Shown here: positions 1-8,384 of the stretch, one piece after another | Position numbering within the stretch: the first letter of the stretch is position 1 | How the letters are laid out: every line of letters starts with the position of its first letter | Assembly (NCBI GenBank): GCA_003550305.1 | Contig: QKYT01000491.1 | Coordinates: 29,931-42,854 of the forward strand | Reading direction: 5' to 3' | From: Glomus cerebriforme | Taxonomy: Eukaryota; Glomeromycota; Glomeromycetes; Glomerales; Glomeraceae | DNA length: 12,924 nucleotides | Notes under the pieces: model-generated | The model's input: only the letters and a program-made list of their open reading frames with translations | Databases searched by the model: none | Told to the model about the DNA's origin: nothing | Made by a program: the position numbers and the translations under genes

Positions 1-101
1 AAATTAAGAAAGAAAGAAAAATAAAGTGTAAAAAGAATCATGAAGGAATTTAAAAAAAAATAAAGCTCAAAATATGTTTAGAAAGAGATAAATCTTGTCT
101 A

Positions 102-172
102 TGTGAGGAGTTTGTAATAAGACCGTTCTGTTTATAATATGAGCAGCATGGCCTCATTACAAACTTCTCACA
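102..172. repeat. 17-bp inverted repeat with 37-nt spacer
   Basis: TGTGAGGAGTTTGTAAT at 102-118 is matched by its reverse complement at 156-172 with one mismatch (16 of 17). The RNA or single strand could form a stem with a 37-nt loop. The arms contain more G and C than the surroundings, so this is less likely to be an AT-composition accident. It could be a hairpin, or the terminal repeats of a very small non-autonomous element. No obvious target-site duplication was seen. Confidence 0.6.
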
Positions 173-177
173 CCCTA

Positions 178-195
178 TAATAATAATAATAATAA
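178..195 (+). repeat. (TAA)6 microsatellite
   Basis: Six perfect TAA units directly follow the inverted repeat. Simple repeat; no function implied. Confidence 0.85.
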
Positions 196-1344
196 ATGTT
201 AGTAAATAAATAACAATGAAATTATTATTTCATATATTTAAAGATAAGTAAATATAACATTTACCTTGATAGAGCTGAAGTGAATGGACTAAAAAATAGA
301 AGATCCGGAATAAGAAGTACTTTACACTATAGTATCCATTAACCTATAATAATAGAAATATTAACCCATGTGAATTTAAATAATAATCCATAATGTATAA
401 ACCAATTAGTATTCTTGTTAAATGCTAAATTTTCAGTATAAGTTAAGTTTTGATCAGCCTTGGCAATAAAATTTGTATTTGTAAAGTCATAAAAAGTTAT
501 TTTATACCTATATCTTATGGTAGAAGCATTAGCTTATTGATTCTGTTATCGAGGTGAAAATAATAAATATAATCAAAGTTTAAGAGATTGTTAAAGGATT
601 ATAGATGTAATATATTTTAATAGAATTTCATTAATTTTTTTTTAAAGAAAAAAATAAATTTTGAAAAAAAAGCTCTCCTTTTATATCTATTATAAACATA
701 GTATAAATTATGACTCATGATTTCTTATAAAATTTGATATTTTGACAAGTTACTAAAAATAGATTTACTTTAACGCCTTTAACGCCCTATCGTTATGTCA
801 TTATAATTTATTTGTCATATGTACATACATATGATCACATTTTACGCGTTATTTAAATTAGTTAGTAATCAATAGTAAAAATTTAATAGTGATTATAAAT
901 TATTTCAAAATTATGATTATATAATTACATAATAAACCATATATTATTACTAATTATAGAAATTTTGCATGTGAACAAATGAAAAAATCACGTAATAAAA
1001 TCACATATATAAAAGTTTACATGATGCGACTCATCATGCTTAGTATAATTAGTATAATTATTAATTTTGACTTATTTTTATATTCTTATTATTTTTAATT
1101 TTAATATATTATTATCTATAATTCCTTTTCAGGAAAATACTGTACATTTAATCTAAGTATTTAGTAAAAAAATTGTTTCGAATATCATAGTAATATGATA
1201 ATGAATAAACTTCAAATATACTTACTATATTGATCAAAGTCTAAAGTCTGTAAGCGTCGTTACTATAAGACTGACGCGAATTTTATCTTTTCTTCACCAT
1301 TATACGATTGATTATTTTTACTCACAAAAAGTATTTAGTTAAGA

Positions 1345-2744
1345 ATGCAACCCGCCGTTCTTTTTAATAAAAAACTTACTGGGAATTGGCAAAAAGTTTT
1401 CGAAGAGATGAAAAATACAAATTGGCGCGTTAGATGTACGTTATAATCAATTTTAACGACTTTAATTATATTTTAAATAATTTTAAACTCTTTAATTATA
1501 GTTATTGAAGCTACACCAGGAACTCCTGGAGCATCTAATTGTTATATTGTAATACTCTATTAAAACAAACTATTTTGTTGGCTAATTTATTTCTTAATCC
1601 AAAGGACATCACTTTTCCAAAACCAAATATTACATTCGTGTGTTTTTCTCAGGAACAATGGGATCATTTAAAATCCGAGGATGAAAAAAATAAAATTATC
1701 GTAGATTTGATGGATAGGTATTCTATTTAAAACTTTCTTAATAACAAAGCTTTTTTAGTTATTTATTTATTATTAGAATTGAAAAATCAAACAAACGACA
1801 CGTTAAAGTTATATTGTTGTTGTATCTTGATTCTTCAAATATGCAAATGTTGTGTATGAGATTCAAACTAGGTATACAGTAACGTGTGTATATTGTTAAA
1901 TTGCTTCCAAAATTTATTTTAATTACAAATTCTTTTAAAAAGATTATTACAGGAATGTATTTCCGTCAATATACTTCCTTTTCATGATCCACAGGAAGCC
2001 GTAACTTTAATTGATATTGTTGCTACCGGGTTATTTCCTGATAATCAGCCACAAATTGCTCAAAAATTAAACGAGGTATTTACTATTTACAATTAATAAT
2101 TTTATGTTTCGTATATATTTTCATTAAATTCAATTTGATAAATAAATTCTGAAGGAACATAAAAATCATATTAATAATCCTACAAATTTGACTTCTGCAA
2201 ATAAATGGGTTTATCTCGTCACACAACTATCAACAGGATCAAGAAATCTTCGTTTACATGGTACGACGATCGAGATAAATTAATTACTTTGTTACTATTA
2301 TTTATTTCTAGTTTATTTATGCTTCTTAGATTGCTATGTACTCCAAGAAAGACTTCATACCATATACAATATAGCCACTGCTACATTATCTCAATTATTG
2401 GATTGTTCGTTGGATCATGAAACTGCGTAGGATGTGATAAAGTTTTTCAAAGAAGATTATGCCATCAATTAGATATGTTCTGTAATAAGTTTTAATTTTA
2501 TTCATTAGAACAAATATTTATAATAATATTTGTTGTTTGTAATAGTAAATAGAAAAAGCTCACTTGCATCATGTATAAATGAACAAATTTCATAAATTGC
2601 AAAATAAAACTTTAAAAATATAATTAATTAGAGTATCTTTTTTTAAAAAATTTTAATCATATTTTTATTTTTATTTTTATTTCAGACGAAGAACTAGCTA
2701 TAGAGTAAACACAATTAAGAAATCGTAGACGTATACTAGATTAA
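1345..2744 (+). pseudogene. decayed multi-exon gene of unknown function
   Basis: The start MQPAVLFNKKLTGNWQKVFE (1345) opens a series of coding-like exons. Exon 1 is 1345-1435. Exon 2 starts at 1502 (IEATPGTPGASNCYI) and runs, through a frameshift near 1555-1565, into a frame ending at 1717 (NPKDITFPKPNITFVCFSQE). A 31-nt exon is at 1777-1807, followed by 1953-2075 (SVNILPFHDPQEAVTLID), 2155-2260 (TNLTSANKWVYLVTQL), 2312 onward, and a last short exon from 2686 to the stop at 2742-2744. GT/AG borders and phases agree at most joins: phase 1 at 1435/1502, phase 2 at 1717/1777, phase 0 at 1807/1953 and 2075/2155, phase 1 at 2260/2312. In-frame stops at 2428-2430 (TAG) and 2706-2708 (TAA) break it further. 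I do not recognise the family. Exon joins are inferred from consensus only, and the first stop could be a true end if the last exon is not part of the gene. Confidence 0.6.
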
Positions 2745-3059
2745 AACTTTAGCTAAGTCCCCCGCCTAGGCGTAGGTTTCTTGGCTTTATATAGAGTAAT
2801 CATTGTTAAATTCAAAGCCTCGTATAAACACAGTATATAACTAATATGTAAATCTTTCTGATTTTGAAAATTACACAATGTTGTACTGTTGTACATAGAC
2901 TTTGCCAGAGGAAAATAAAAATTCTCCTTCGGTATATACAGAATATTTTTTATCAAATTCACATTTTTTTTTAAAAAATATTTGATACTTAAAAAAATTT
3001 TATAATCATTATATTATCGAACACCCCTGTCAAATATCCTAACCTTTTTAACATTATAG
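2745..3059. other. spacer between the unknown gene and the kinase
   Basis: A minus-strand frame at 2753-2962 is open but has no recognisable motif and is treated as chance. The 3' end (ATTATAG before 3060) looks like a splice acceptor, so an upstream first exon of the kinase may lie here or further up. I could not identify it. Confidence 0.4.
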
Positions 3060-3549
3060 AACAAAAATATCTCATGTATTTGAACAAATAAAAGATTTCA
3101 ATCATCAGAATTTAACTAAAGAACAAAATTTATTAATCGATAAACTAATATTAAATAAAAAATTAAAAGAATGTTATAATGAATATGGTTTATGTAAAGG
3201 ATGTAAACAACCTAAGACTGATTATTCTTGGTAACGTTAAACATTTTCAACAAAATTTCAAAAATTGGACAAGTGAAAATTCTGATGTTGATAAATTAAT
3301 TCAAGAATCTCAGCTTAATGCTAAAAATCATTTGGAAATTTTAGAATGGATTGAATATGATAAATTTTATAATATTAAATATATTAATAAAGGGGGTTTT
3401 GGAACAATATATAAAGCATTTTGGAAAGATGGATTGATATTACATTGGAATTATGAAATTAATCAATGGGTTAGAAATAAATTTAGTAATGATGTTGTTT
3501 TAAAATGTTTAAATAATTCAAAGATATAACATTTGAATTTTTAAATGAG

Positions 3550-3597
3550 GTAAAATTTTACTGTATAATTTTATTCAATATTTTTATTATTATTTAG
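3550..3597 (+). other. intron 1 of the kinase relic
   Basis: A 48-nt GTAAAA...TTATTTAG intron sits between the N-lobe and hinge parts of the kinase. Joining at these borders leaves the frame short by one base relative to the family protein, so either a base is lost at the junction or the true acceptor is shifted. Confidence 0.6.
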
Positions 3598-4423
3598 ACT
3601 TGAAAATGAATAATTCACGAAATATGATTAAATTGTATGACATTACTAAAGATCCTAAAACAAGTGATTTTATGATGGTAATGGAGTATGCAAAAAATAA
3701 TTTGAGACAAATATTAAATAGAAATTTTAATCGTTTGAGCTGGTATAATAAACTTTATATTTTAAAAGATATTGCGTATGGTCTTGGCGATATTCATAAA
3801 AAGGGACTAACTCATCAAGATTTTCATAGTGGTAATATATTAGATAATTATGATTATTGTAAGATCACTAATTTAGGGTTATGTAAACCAGCAAATGAAA
3901 ATTCAGAAAAATTATATGGAGTAATGCCATATGTAGCTCCTGAAGTTTTAAGACGAAAAAATATACACAAGAAAGTGATGTTTATAGTTTTGGTATTATT
4001 TTATATAAAGTATTTAATGGATTACCTCCTTATTATGATATGGCTCATGAAGAGTTTTTAGCTATAAAAATCTGTCAGGGACTTAGACCAAGATTTAACA
4101 TTAAAGTTCCTCAATTAATAGATGATTTATTTAAACGATGTGTAGATGCAGATCCATCAAAAAGACCAACTGCGGAATATTTATCTGAAAGATTTGATCA
4201 ATGGTTTATATATGTCCGTGATAATAAACTGATAGTGAAATTTGTAAACAAATTAAAGAAGTAGGCGAAATTAATAAAAGACAACCATCTTTTACAAAAT
4301 CATTAGTTAATTCTGAACTTGTTTATACTACACATCCTCAAGCTATTTATACAAGTAGACTATTGAATTTTAATAATTTACCAAAACCAAAAAATACAGA
4401 TAACAAAGTACTAGAATATTCAG

Positions 4424-4492
4424 GTGGTTAAACTATTTCTTATTATTTGTTTTAAAAATAATATAATTTTTATTAATCTTTTATTTTATTAG
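4424..4492 (+). other. last intron of the kinase relic
   Basis: A 69-nt GTGGTT...TTTATTAG intron. Splicing joins codon G|AA in phase 1 and gives ...EYSESIKIDFTKLNS followed by a stop. This matches the C-terminal D-F-T-K-L ending usual for this kinase family, which supports the intron call. Confidence 0.75.
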
Positions 4493-4530
4493 AATCCATA
4501 AAAATTGATTTTACTAAACTTAATTCTTGA

Positions 4531-4969
4531 AGTAATTTTAAATTATTTTAAAATTGTTGGAATTAGTGAACTGAATTTTATTTTAATTTTACATTTATAA
4601 ATAATCAGATCAAACTACTGGATTAGCAAAAACAGTTAAAATTATAGTTGTACTATTTCATTTATAAATCAATAATAGAAACGTTTTTATATTTTTATAC
4701 ATAGTATAATGAAATTGAGATTAGTTATATGGCAAGAAACACGTATATTATGAAAGTGATAAATTTAAAGATTGGTTGTTTATTTAAATTAACGGACTAG
4801 AAATTAGAATTTTTCAAATATACTCTAAGGATTTCTTCATTAATAAAACACTTCATTTACCCAATAATATTCATTCTAAAATGATTCATGAAAATACATT
4901 TAATTAATAATTAATAAGTTTTGGCAATTATCCATTGAAAAAATTTTTATTTGTTATAAAAAAAAAATG
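4531..4969. other. spacer between kinase relics
   Basis: Mostly AT-rich and featureless. One frame at 4728-4907 (+) is open except for a single TAA at 4785. It reads like protein (YGKKHVYYESDKFKDWLFI, then LHLPNNIHSKMIHENTF) but has no start codon and no family I recognise. It could be an exon relic or chance. Confidence 0.35.
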
Positions 4970-5243
4970 ACTTTCTTATGATCATAATTAGACAAATGAT
5001 TTTATAATGATTTAAAAAATGGTAGTTTAAGATAAAATCAATTTATTTATCTAGTTGAGGAAATTTGAAATTCTTTATTTTATTGCAGAAGTCAGTGATA
5101 TTCATGAAGAGGGATTAATTCATCAGGATTTTCATAGCGGTAATATATCTTATTTAGGATTATATAAATCAGCAATTGAAAATTCAGAAGAATGCAATAA
5201 AACTGTTTATGTGCCATATGTAACTTCTGAAGTTTTGCGGTAG
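4970..5243 (+). pseudogene. short TKL-like kinase relic, related to the 3060-4530 kinase
   Basis: Fragments of the C-lobe and hinge region survive. TNDFIMI (from 4992) is followed by KNGSLR (about 5015), with the intervening V-M-E-Y-A block missing. The reading then runs through SDIHEEGLIHQDFHSGNI to the stop at 5241-5243. About eight codons covering the lysine/valine strand and the D of the D-L-G motif are deleted, leaving YLGLYK. The A-P-E motif is T-S-E. The N-lobe, glycine loop and everything after EVLR are absent. It shares the unusual HQD (not HRD) catalytic loop with the upstream kinase, suggesting tandem duplication followed by decay. It cannot encode a folded kinase. Confidence 0.85.
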
Positions 5244-5481
5244 ATTAACCAATTGAGTATTATATGGTGCAAAAAATCTTGAGTAAATTTACTATACTTC
5301 GTTGTATGTATATAACATTTAAAGTATGCATTGTAATATTTATTTATATTCATCAATTATGAATAAATAAAATAAAACTATAAGTCAAATTATGATCTTA
5401 CAGGTTTAAACCAGAAACAAATTTATTTTTATATGCCATTAAAATATCATTTAGTATATATTTGACAACTGTAAGTGATTG
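5244..5481. other. AT-rich spacer
   Basis: I see nothing coding or structured here beyond AT-rich composition. Confidence 0.5.
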
Positions 5482-5708
5482 CTAATTTGAATTTAATTGT
5501 GCTTTCTCAAGATTAGATAATTCCATTACATGAACTTTTCATGTTCAAGTTCATCGAAATTTAAATTTGTAAGTGTTTTCTCATTATCACAATCGTCTGA
5601 ATCAGAAATTGTAATTGTTTTCTTGGCTTTCTTTTTACTAGAACTTGTGTGTGTACATTTTGCAGGAGTTGATTTTGCAACATTTGACTTTTTTAATCTG
5701 AGAATCGG
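5482..5708 (-). pseudogene. exon relic for a Ser/Lys-rich, probably nuclear, protein tail
   Basis: Read on the minus strand from a TATATTAG acceptor at 5709-5710, the frame starts PILRLKKSNVAKSTPAKC and continues through SSSKKKAKKTITISDSDD and LNFDELEHEKFM to a TAA at 5526-5528. A shifted frame directly after it reads ELSNLEKAQLNSN and stops at 5482-5484, so one indel probably separates the true end. The basic KKKAKK followed by an acidic S-D-S-D-D stretch suggests a nuclear, low-complexity region. The plus-strand frame over the same bases (5530-5712) is a hydrophobic shadow. The composition resembles the segment at 8620-8793 (KKKQSISDSPTKS), so the two may be related. No domain identifies it. 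Confidence 0.5.
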
Positions 5709-5712
5709 CTAA

Positions 5713-6312
5713 TATATAAAAATTAACTAAAATGAATTATATTTAAACCTATTGATTAATTTTATATGATTCTTAATGTTAATATTACCTTTATGTTTAT
5801 TTATTAGACTGAACATTACAAGCAATTGGAAGTTGCAAAAAAAGTTATGATTAGTGTATGAATGTGAAGAGTGCCAGATGTTGGAATCACAAAAGCCAAT
5901 GCATTTTTTGAGGGTAATTATGGAAATTCTTTTGTTGTCATATTCGTGATGGGAAACATAATGTTCTATAGTACATATTCCTTTAATGTTGTCCTTCTTG
6001 CAAATTTTCCATAAATAAGATTAGGAGTGTTAGTGACTCTAACCCAATACTTCTTTTATTTTTATATGGAGGATTGAATAGTGATAATTGTGATGATGAG
6101 TTGGTGTGGGCTTTGTTATTTTTGTGCCATGATCCGTAAATATATGATGAAAGTTGAAGAATAATGATTCCTTGAGATTTTCTTTGGTTTCGGCTGGATT
6201 TCAATTGTTTCCAACTTAAGAACATTATCTGGTTGTGAATTTGAGAAAATTATTAGCAGCTTTTGGGTATTTGCTTATGAATGATTTTCTATAAGTGGGG
6301 CCCGATCCGTTT
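5713..6312. other. region with ambiguous minus-strand coding signals
   Basis: On the minus strand, 5983-6225 is open (NKAHTNSSSQLSLFNPP within it), and an overlapping frame reads LKLETIEIQPKPKKISRN. Both look partly protein-like and cannot both be real. They may be relic exons upstream of the 5482-5708 fragment. No domain is recognisable, and I would not call a gene on this alone. Confidence 0.3.
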
Positions 6313-6804
6313 AAAATTTTGCCAAAACTAAAACTAACAAAAAATCCACGCGAGGTTTTAGATGATTGTAAATATTACGACTATTAATGATACTTATAAA
6401 AAGAGAAATGATGGGACTTTTGTATATATTGAATTATCAAATATTGCACCCAAAAATTTCAAGTAATCTTATGATATTTCAGATATTATTAAAATCTTAA
6501 TTGCAGCTAATGAACTTAATCTTCAGAAATTAATAATCCACCTACAATCTTTTATTATTAAAAATGAAGCAAACTGTATAGAATTAAATTTTAATTTAAT
6601 ATATCAAACAAGTTTTGAAACAATTCTTTTTTGAAACTCCAAAAATATTTTAATTATTTGATAAAAATCCAGATACAGTATTCAAGTCAATAGATTTCTC
6701 TCAATTTTGGGATTATGCTTATTCAAGATAAGAACCTTCGAATGAGGGAAATACAAATTTGGTATATATTATTAACTGAGGAATCACCCTTCTTCTACAA
6801 CTAG
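6313..6804 (+). pseudogene. BTB-BACK domain protein relic
   Basis: KILPKL...VLDDCKYYD (6313 onward) matches the start of BTB proteins of this fungal group. After a loss of roughly 40 residues it resumes in another frame with NDTYKKRNDGTFVYIELSNI and, after a TAA at 6464-6466 and another missing block, SDIIKILIAANELNLQKL and LNFNLIYQTSFE. A further shift near 6625 leads to LKLQKY and, in mixed frames, NPDTVFKSIDFSQ and LRMREIQIW, the BACK-domain part. The frame ends at 6802-6804. BTB-BACK proteins of this kind are usually substrate adaptors for cullin-3 ubiquitin ligases. With several stops, shifts and deletions this copy is dead. The C-terminal TLDc or repeat region is not visible. Confidence 0.85.
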
Positions 6805-7019
6805 TACTACAAAGTCTTGAAACTTGCAGATAATCTTTAACATTTTAATTGTCTAGCATACATTTTTTTAATAATTTAAATTGATATATAAAATGAAAAG
6901 TATTATATAAAGTTAATTGGTTGTAATAATAATAATTTGTATCATGCATCATCATAATCTGAAGTGTGTCAGTTTAGTATTGTTATTATCAGTTTATTGT
7001 AATATATTTTGAAGTAAAC
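6805..7019. other. AT-rich spacer
   Basis: Nothing coding is evident. It lies between the BTB relic and the palindromic repeat. Confidence 0.45.
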
Positions 7020-7330
7020 TTGGGTGCTGAAACGTTTTGGCTATGCCAAATTCCAAATACCTTTTGGCATATACAAGTTGCTGAAATCCCAAATCCCAAA
7101 CTGATGCTGAAATCCAAAAATCCTAAGTTTTGGTCATTTCCATATTGGAGCAATTATAAAAATGACTGAAACTTAGGATTTTTGGATTTTGGCAATGGTT
7201 TGGAATTCTGGCATCAGTTTGGGATTTCAGCATCAATTTAGGATTCTGGTGATGGTTTGGGATTTTGTCAGATTTCCGAACCTATATTTTGGCATATGCC
7301 AAATCCCAAATATGTTTTAGCATAGTAGGT
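7020..7330. repeat. complex palindromic repeat element (about 300 bp)
   Basis: Nested inverted repeats surround a 22-nt loop. The inner arms 7111-7138 and 7161-7188 match at 26 of 28 bases. The next arms, 7080-7107 and 7211-7231, match over 21 bases except for a 7-nt duplication of the CCCAAAT block in the left arm. Outer parts carry TTTTGGC-type palindromes, including a perfect 16-bp one at 7288-7303 (TTTGGCATATGCCAAA). The whole is built from variants of TTTGGGATTTCAGCA. No reading frame is present. This fits a miniature, foldback-type non-autonomous element or a satellite-derived repeat. No clear target-site duplication was found. Confidence 0.8.
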
Positions 7331-7780
7331 TTGATACCTAAGTTTATTTTGAAATTTATTTATCTACTTTTTGCTATTAATAAAGTAATAAAAATTCAGA
7401 AAAGACAAGTTTTTGCATCATAAAATTGAGGTGTATTTCTTTTTATTTAACCAGGAAGCAACTTGCAAATAAGTATTCTATATTTAATAGTAAATTTAAT
7501 ACAATATCTGTCTGATTTTTTGCAAATAATAAGCTTTGTATTGTAATTATTTACTGATCTCCAATCATTAGCTAACCAACCAGCACCCTTAAATGTGTAC
7601 TAGGTTTGTGTACAGCATTTTTTCAAAAAAAAAAATACATAACAATTTTTTTCTTTGGCATAAAACTTTTAAATTTTTACCATAAATGTGATTTCAGCTA
7701 CTCTGCAAGTTTATTTATGTTTGGAAGAAATTTTAAAATGCTGTTTTTGACTTTACATATAAATGATTGATTTTACCATT
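7331..7780. other. AT-rich spacer
   Basis: No coding signal seen. It contains a poly-A run near 7626-7636 and a TTTGGCATAAA fragment near 7655 that echoes the neighbouring palindromic repeat. Confidence 0.4.
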
Positions 7781-7783
7781 ATT

Positions 7784-7865
7784 AGGGTTGGATCAGTCCG
7801 GTCTGGTCCAATCTGGCCCCAAAAAGTCTGATCTTTCAGCCAGAACCAGACTGAACTGGTTATAA
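7784..7865. repeat. diverged GGTCTGGTCC inverted-repeat element
   Basis: A GC-enriched patch reads GGATCAGTCCGGTCTGGTCC at about 7790-7809. It is followed by a degenerate reverse complement (CCAGAACCAGACTGAACTGG, about 7840-7859). The contrast with the surrounding AT-rich DNA and the self-complementarity suggest the remnant of a repeat family. The minus-strand open frame over it (7793-7993) looks like chance. Confidence 0.5.
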
Positions 7866-7869
7866 AATG

Positions 7870-8210
7870 GTCTTATGGACCACTTTAAAAAGCAAATATG
7901 AAAATGTATCTCACATATTAAATAACAATTTTGATCATCATAATGTAAGAAGTCCAAATTATTATAACAGAATATTTTACAATGAAATGTCAAATGTATT
8001 CTGGATTAGCAAAGGTAATTAATTAAAATTCAAAATTAATGTATTTATATATGATAATAAAAGTATCATATTCATCAATCTGTGGAATTGGCTTAAATTA
8101 AGATTTTTATAAAAATTTAACTATTTAAAAGAAGTTATATTTTACAAACCTAAATTAAATGTATTACATGTTCTAATAATCCAGATATATTTAACAAAAT
8201 TTGAATTATT
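7870..8210. other. AT-rich spacer
   Basis: I see no coding, RNA or repeat feature here. Confidence 0.4.
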
Positions 8211-8384
8211 CATAAATACTAAAGTTTATTTTTATTTTTATTTTTTATTTTTAATACTAGCGAGAACTATCTACACGTACTGTACTGTACATCTGTTATT
8301 ATAATACATAAAAGTGCCACTTGATAAAAGATAAAAACGTTAGATAAACCCTGAGGAGAGTTGCCTCATCATAAATACTAAAGT
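8211..8384 (-). mobile_element. short retroposed (SINE-like) insertion
   Basis: The 15-bp sequence CATAAATACTAAAGT occurs exactly at 8211-8225 and 8370-8384. Between the copies lie 144 bases. At the low-coordinate end these are T-rich pentamer-like repeats (TTTTTA, 8225-8257), which on the minus strand form an A-rich tail directly before the second direct repeat. On the minus strand the body starts at 8369 with ATGAGGCAACTCTCC. A target-site duplication of this length plus an A-rich tail is the signature of LINE-driven retroposition. No clear pol III A or B box was found, so it could be a truncated LINE end, a SINE or a processed small RNA. Confidence 0.55.

Larger units (their letters stand above)
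1..1344. other. AT-rich non-coding region before the first gene
   Basis: No convincing reading frame was found on either strand. It holds a 17-bp inverted repeat (102-172), a (TAA)6 run at 178-195, a short palindromic CATATGT/ACATATG pair near 817-834, and scattered poly-A and poly-T tracts. The last part presumably contains the promoter and 5' leader of the gene starting at 1345, but no recognisable core element can be told apart from the AT-rich background. Confidence 0.6.
3060..4530 (+). pseudogene. TKL-like protein kinase, nearly full length, frameshifted
   Basis: Three exons are visible: 3060-3549, 3598-4423 and 4493-4530, with GT-AG introns of 48 and 69 nt. In order there is an N-terminal helical segment with a C-K-G-C pair (about 3196-3210), then KHFQQNFKNWTS, the glycine loop GGFGTIYKA (from 3392), the ATP-binding lysine in VVLKCL (3503-3505), the hinge MVMEYAKNN, the catalytic loop HQDFHSGNI (3813-3839), APEVL, a D-V-Y-S-F-G stretch after 3971, DADPSKRPTAEYL, a conserved THPQAIYTSRLLNFNNLP tail, and the end DFTKLNS. 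Lesions: two bases missing near 3232, one near 3522, one near 3960, one near 4226, and a phase mismatch across the first intron. The magnesium-binding Asp of the D-L-G motif is Asn (3870-3872). As read it gives no full kinase, and even a frame-intact parent with this Asn would probably lack normal activity. The first exon with the start codon was not found. Confidence 0.9.

Noticed and set aside
1549..1652. Intron GTAATA...TTTCTCAG in the first unknown gene
   Set aside because: The interval itself reads as good protein (FPKPNITFVCFSQ) continuous with the next segment, so a small frameshift explains it better than an intron.
2205..2420. Plus-strand 71-codon frame
   Set aside because: It is out of frame with the exons at 2155-2260 and 2312 onward and crosses an apparent GT-AG intron.
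2753..2962. Minus-strand open frame of 69 codons
   Set aside because: No domain, low-information composition, no splice or promoter context. Likely chance in AT-rich DNA.
5530..5712. Plus-strand hydrophobic 60-codon frame (possible membrane protein)
   Set aside because: It is the shadow of the minus-strand Lys/Ser/Asp-rich exon, whose composition and splice acceptor are more gene-like.
7020..7330. CRISPR-like array from recurring TTTGGGATTT words
   Set aside because: Spacing is irregular, repeats are inverted and degenerate, and the window is eukaryotic.
7793..7993. Minus-strand 66-codon frame
   Set aside because: It starts in plain AT-rich DNA and ends inside the GGTCTGGTCC repeat. No motif.
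8340..8372. C/D-box snoRNA suggested by ATGATGAGG on the minus strand
   Set aside because: A C-box-like ATGATGA is present, but no D box (CTGA) or terminal stem was found within the insert.
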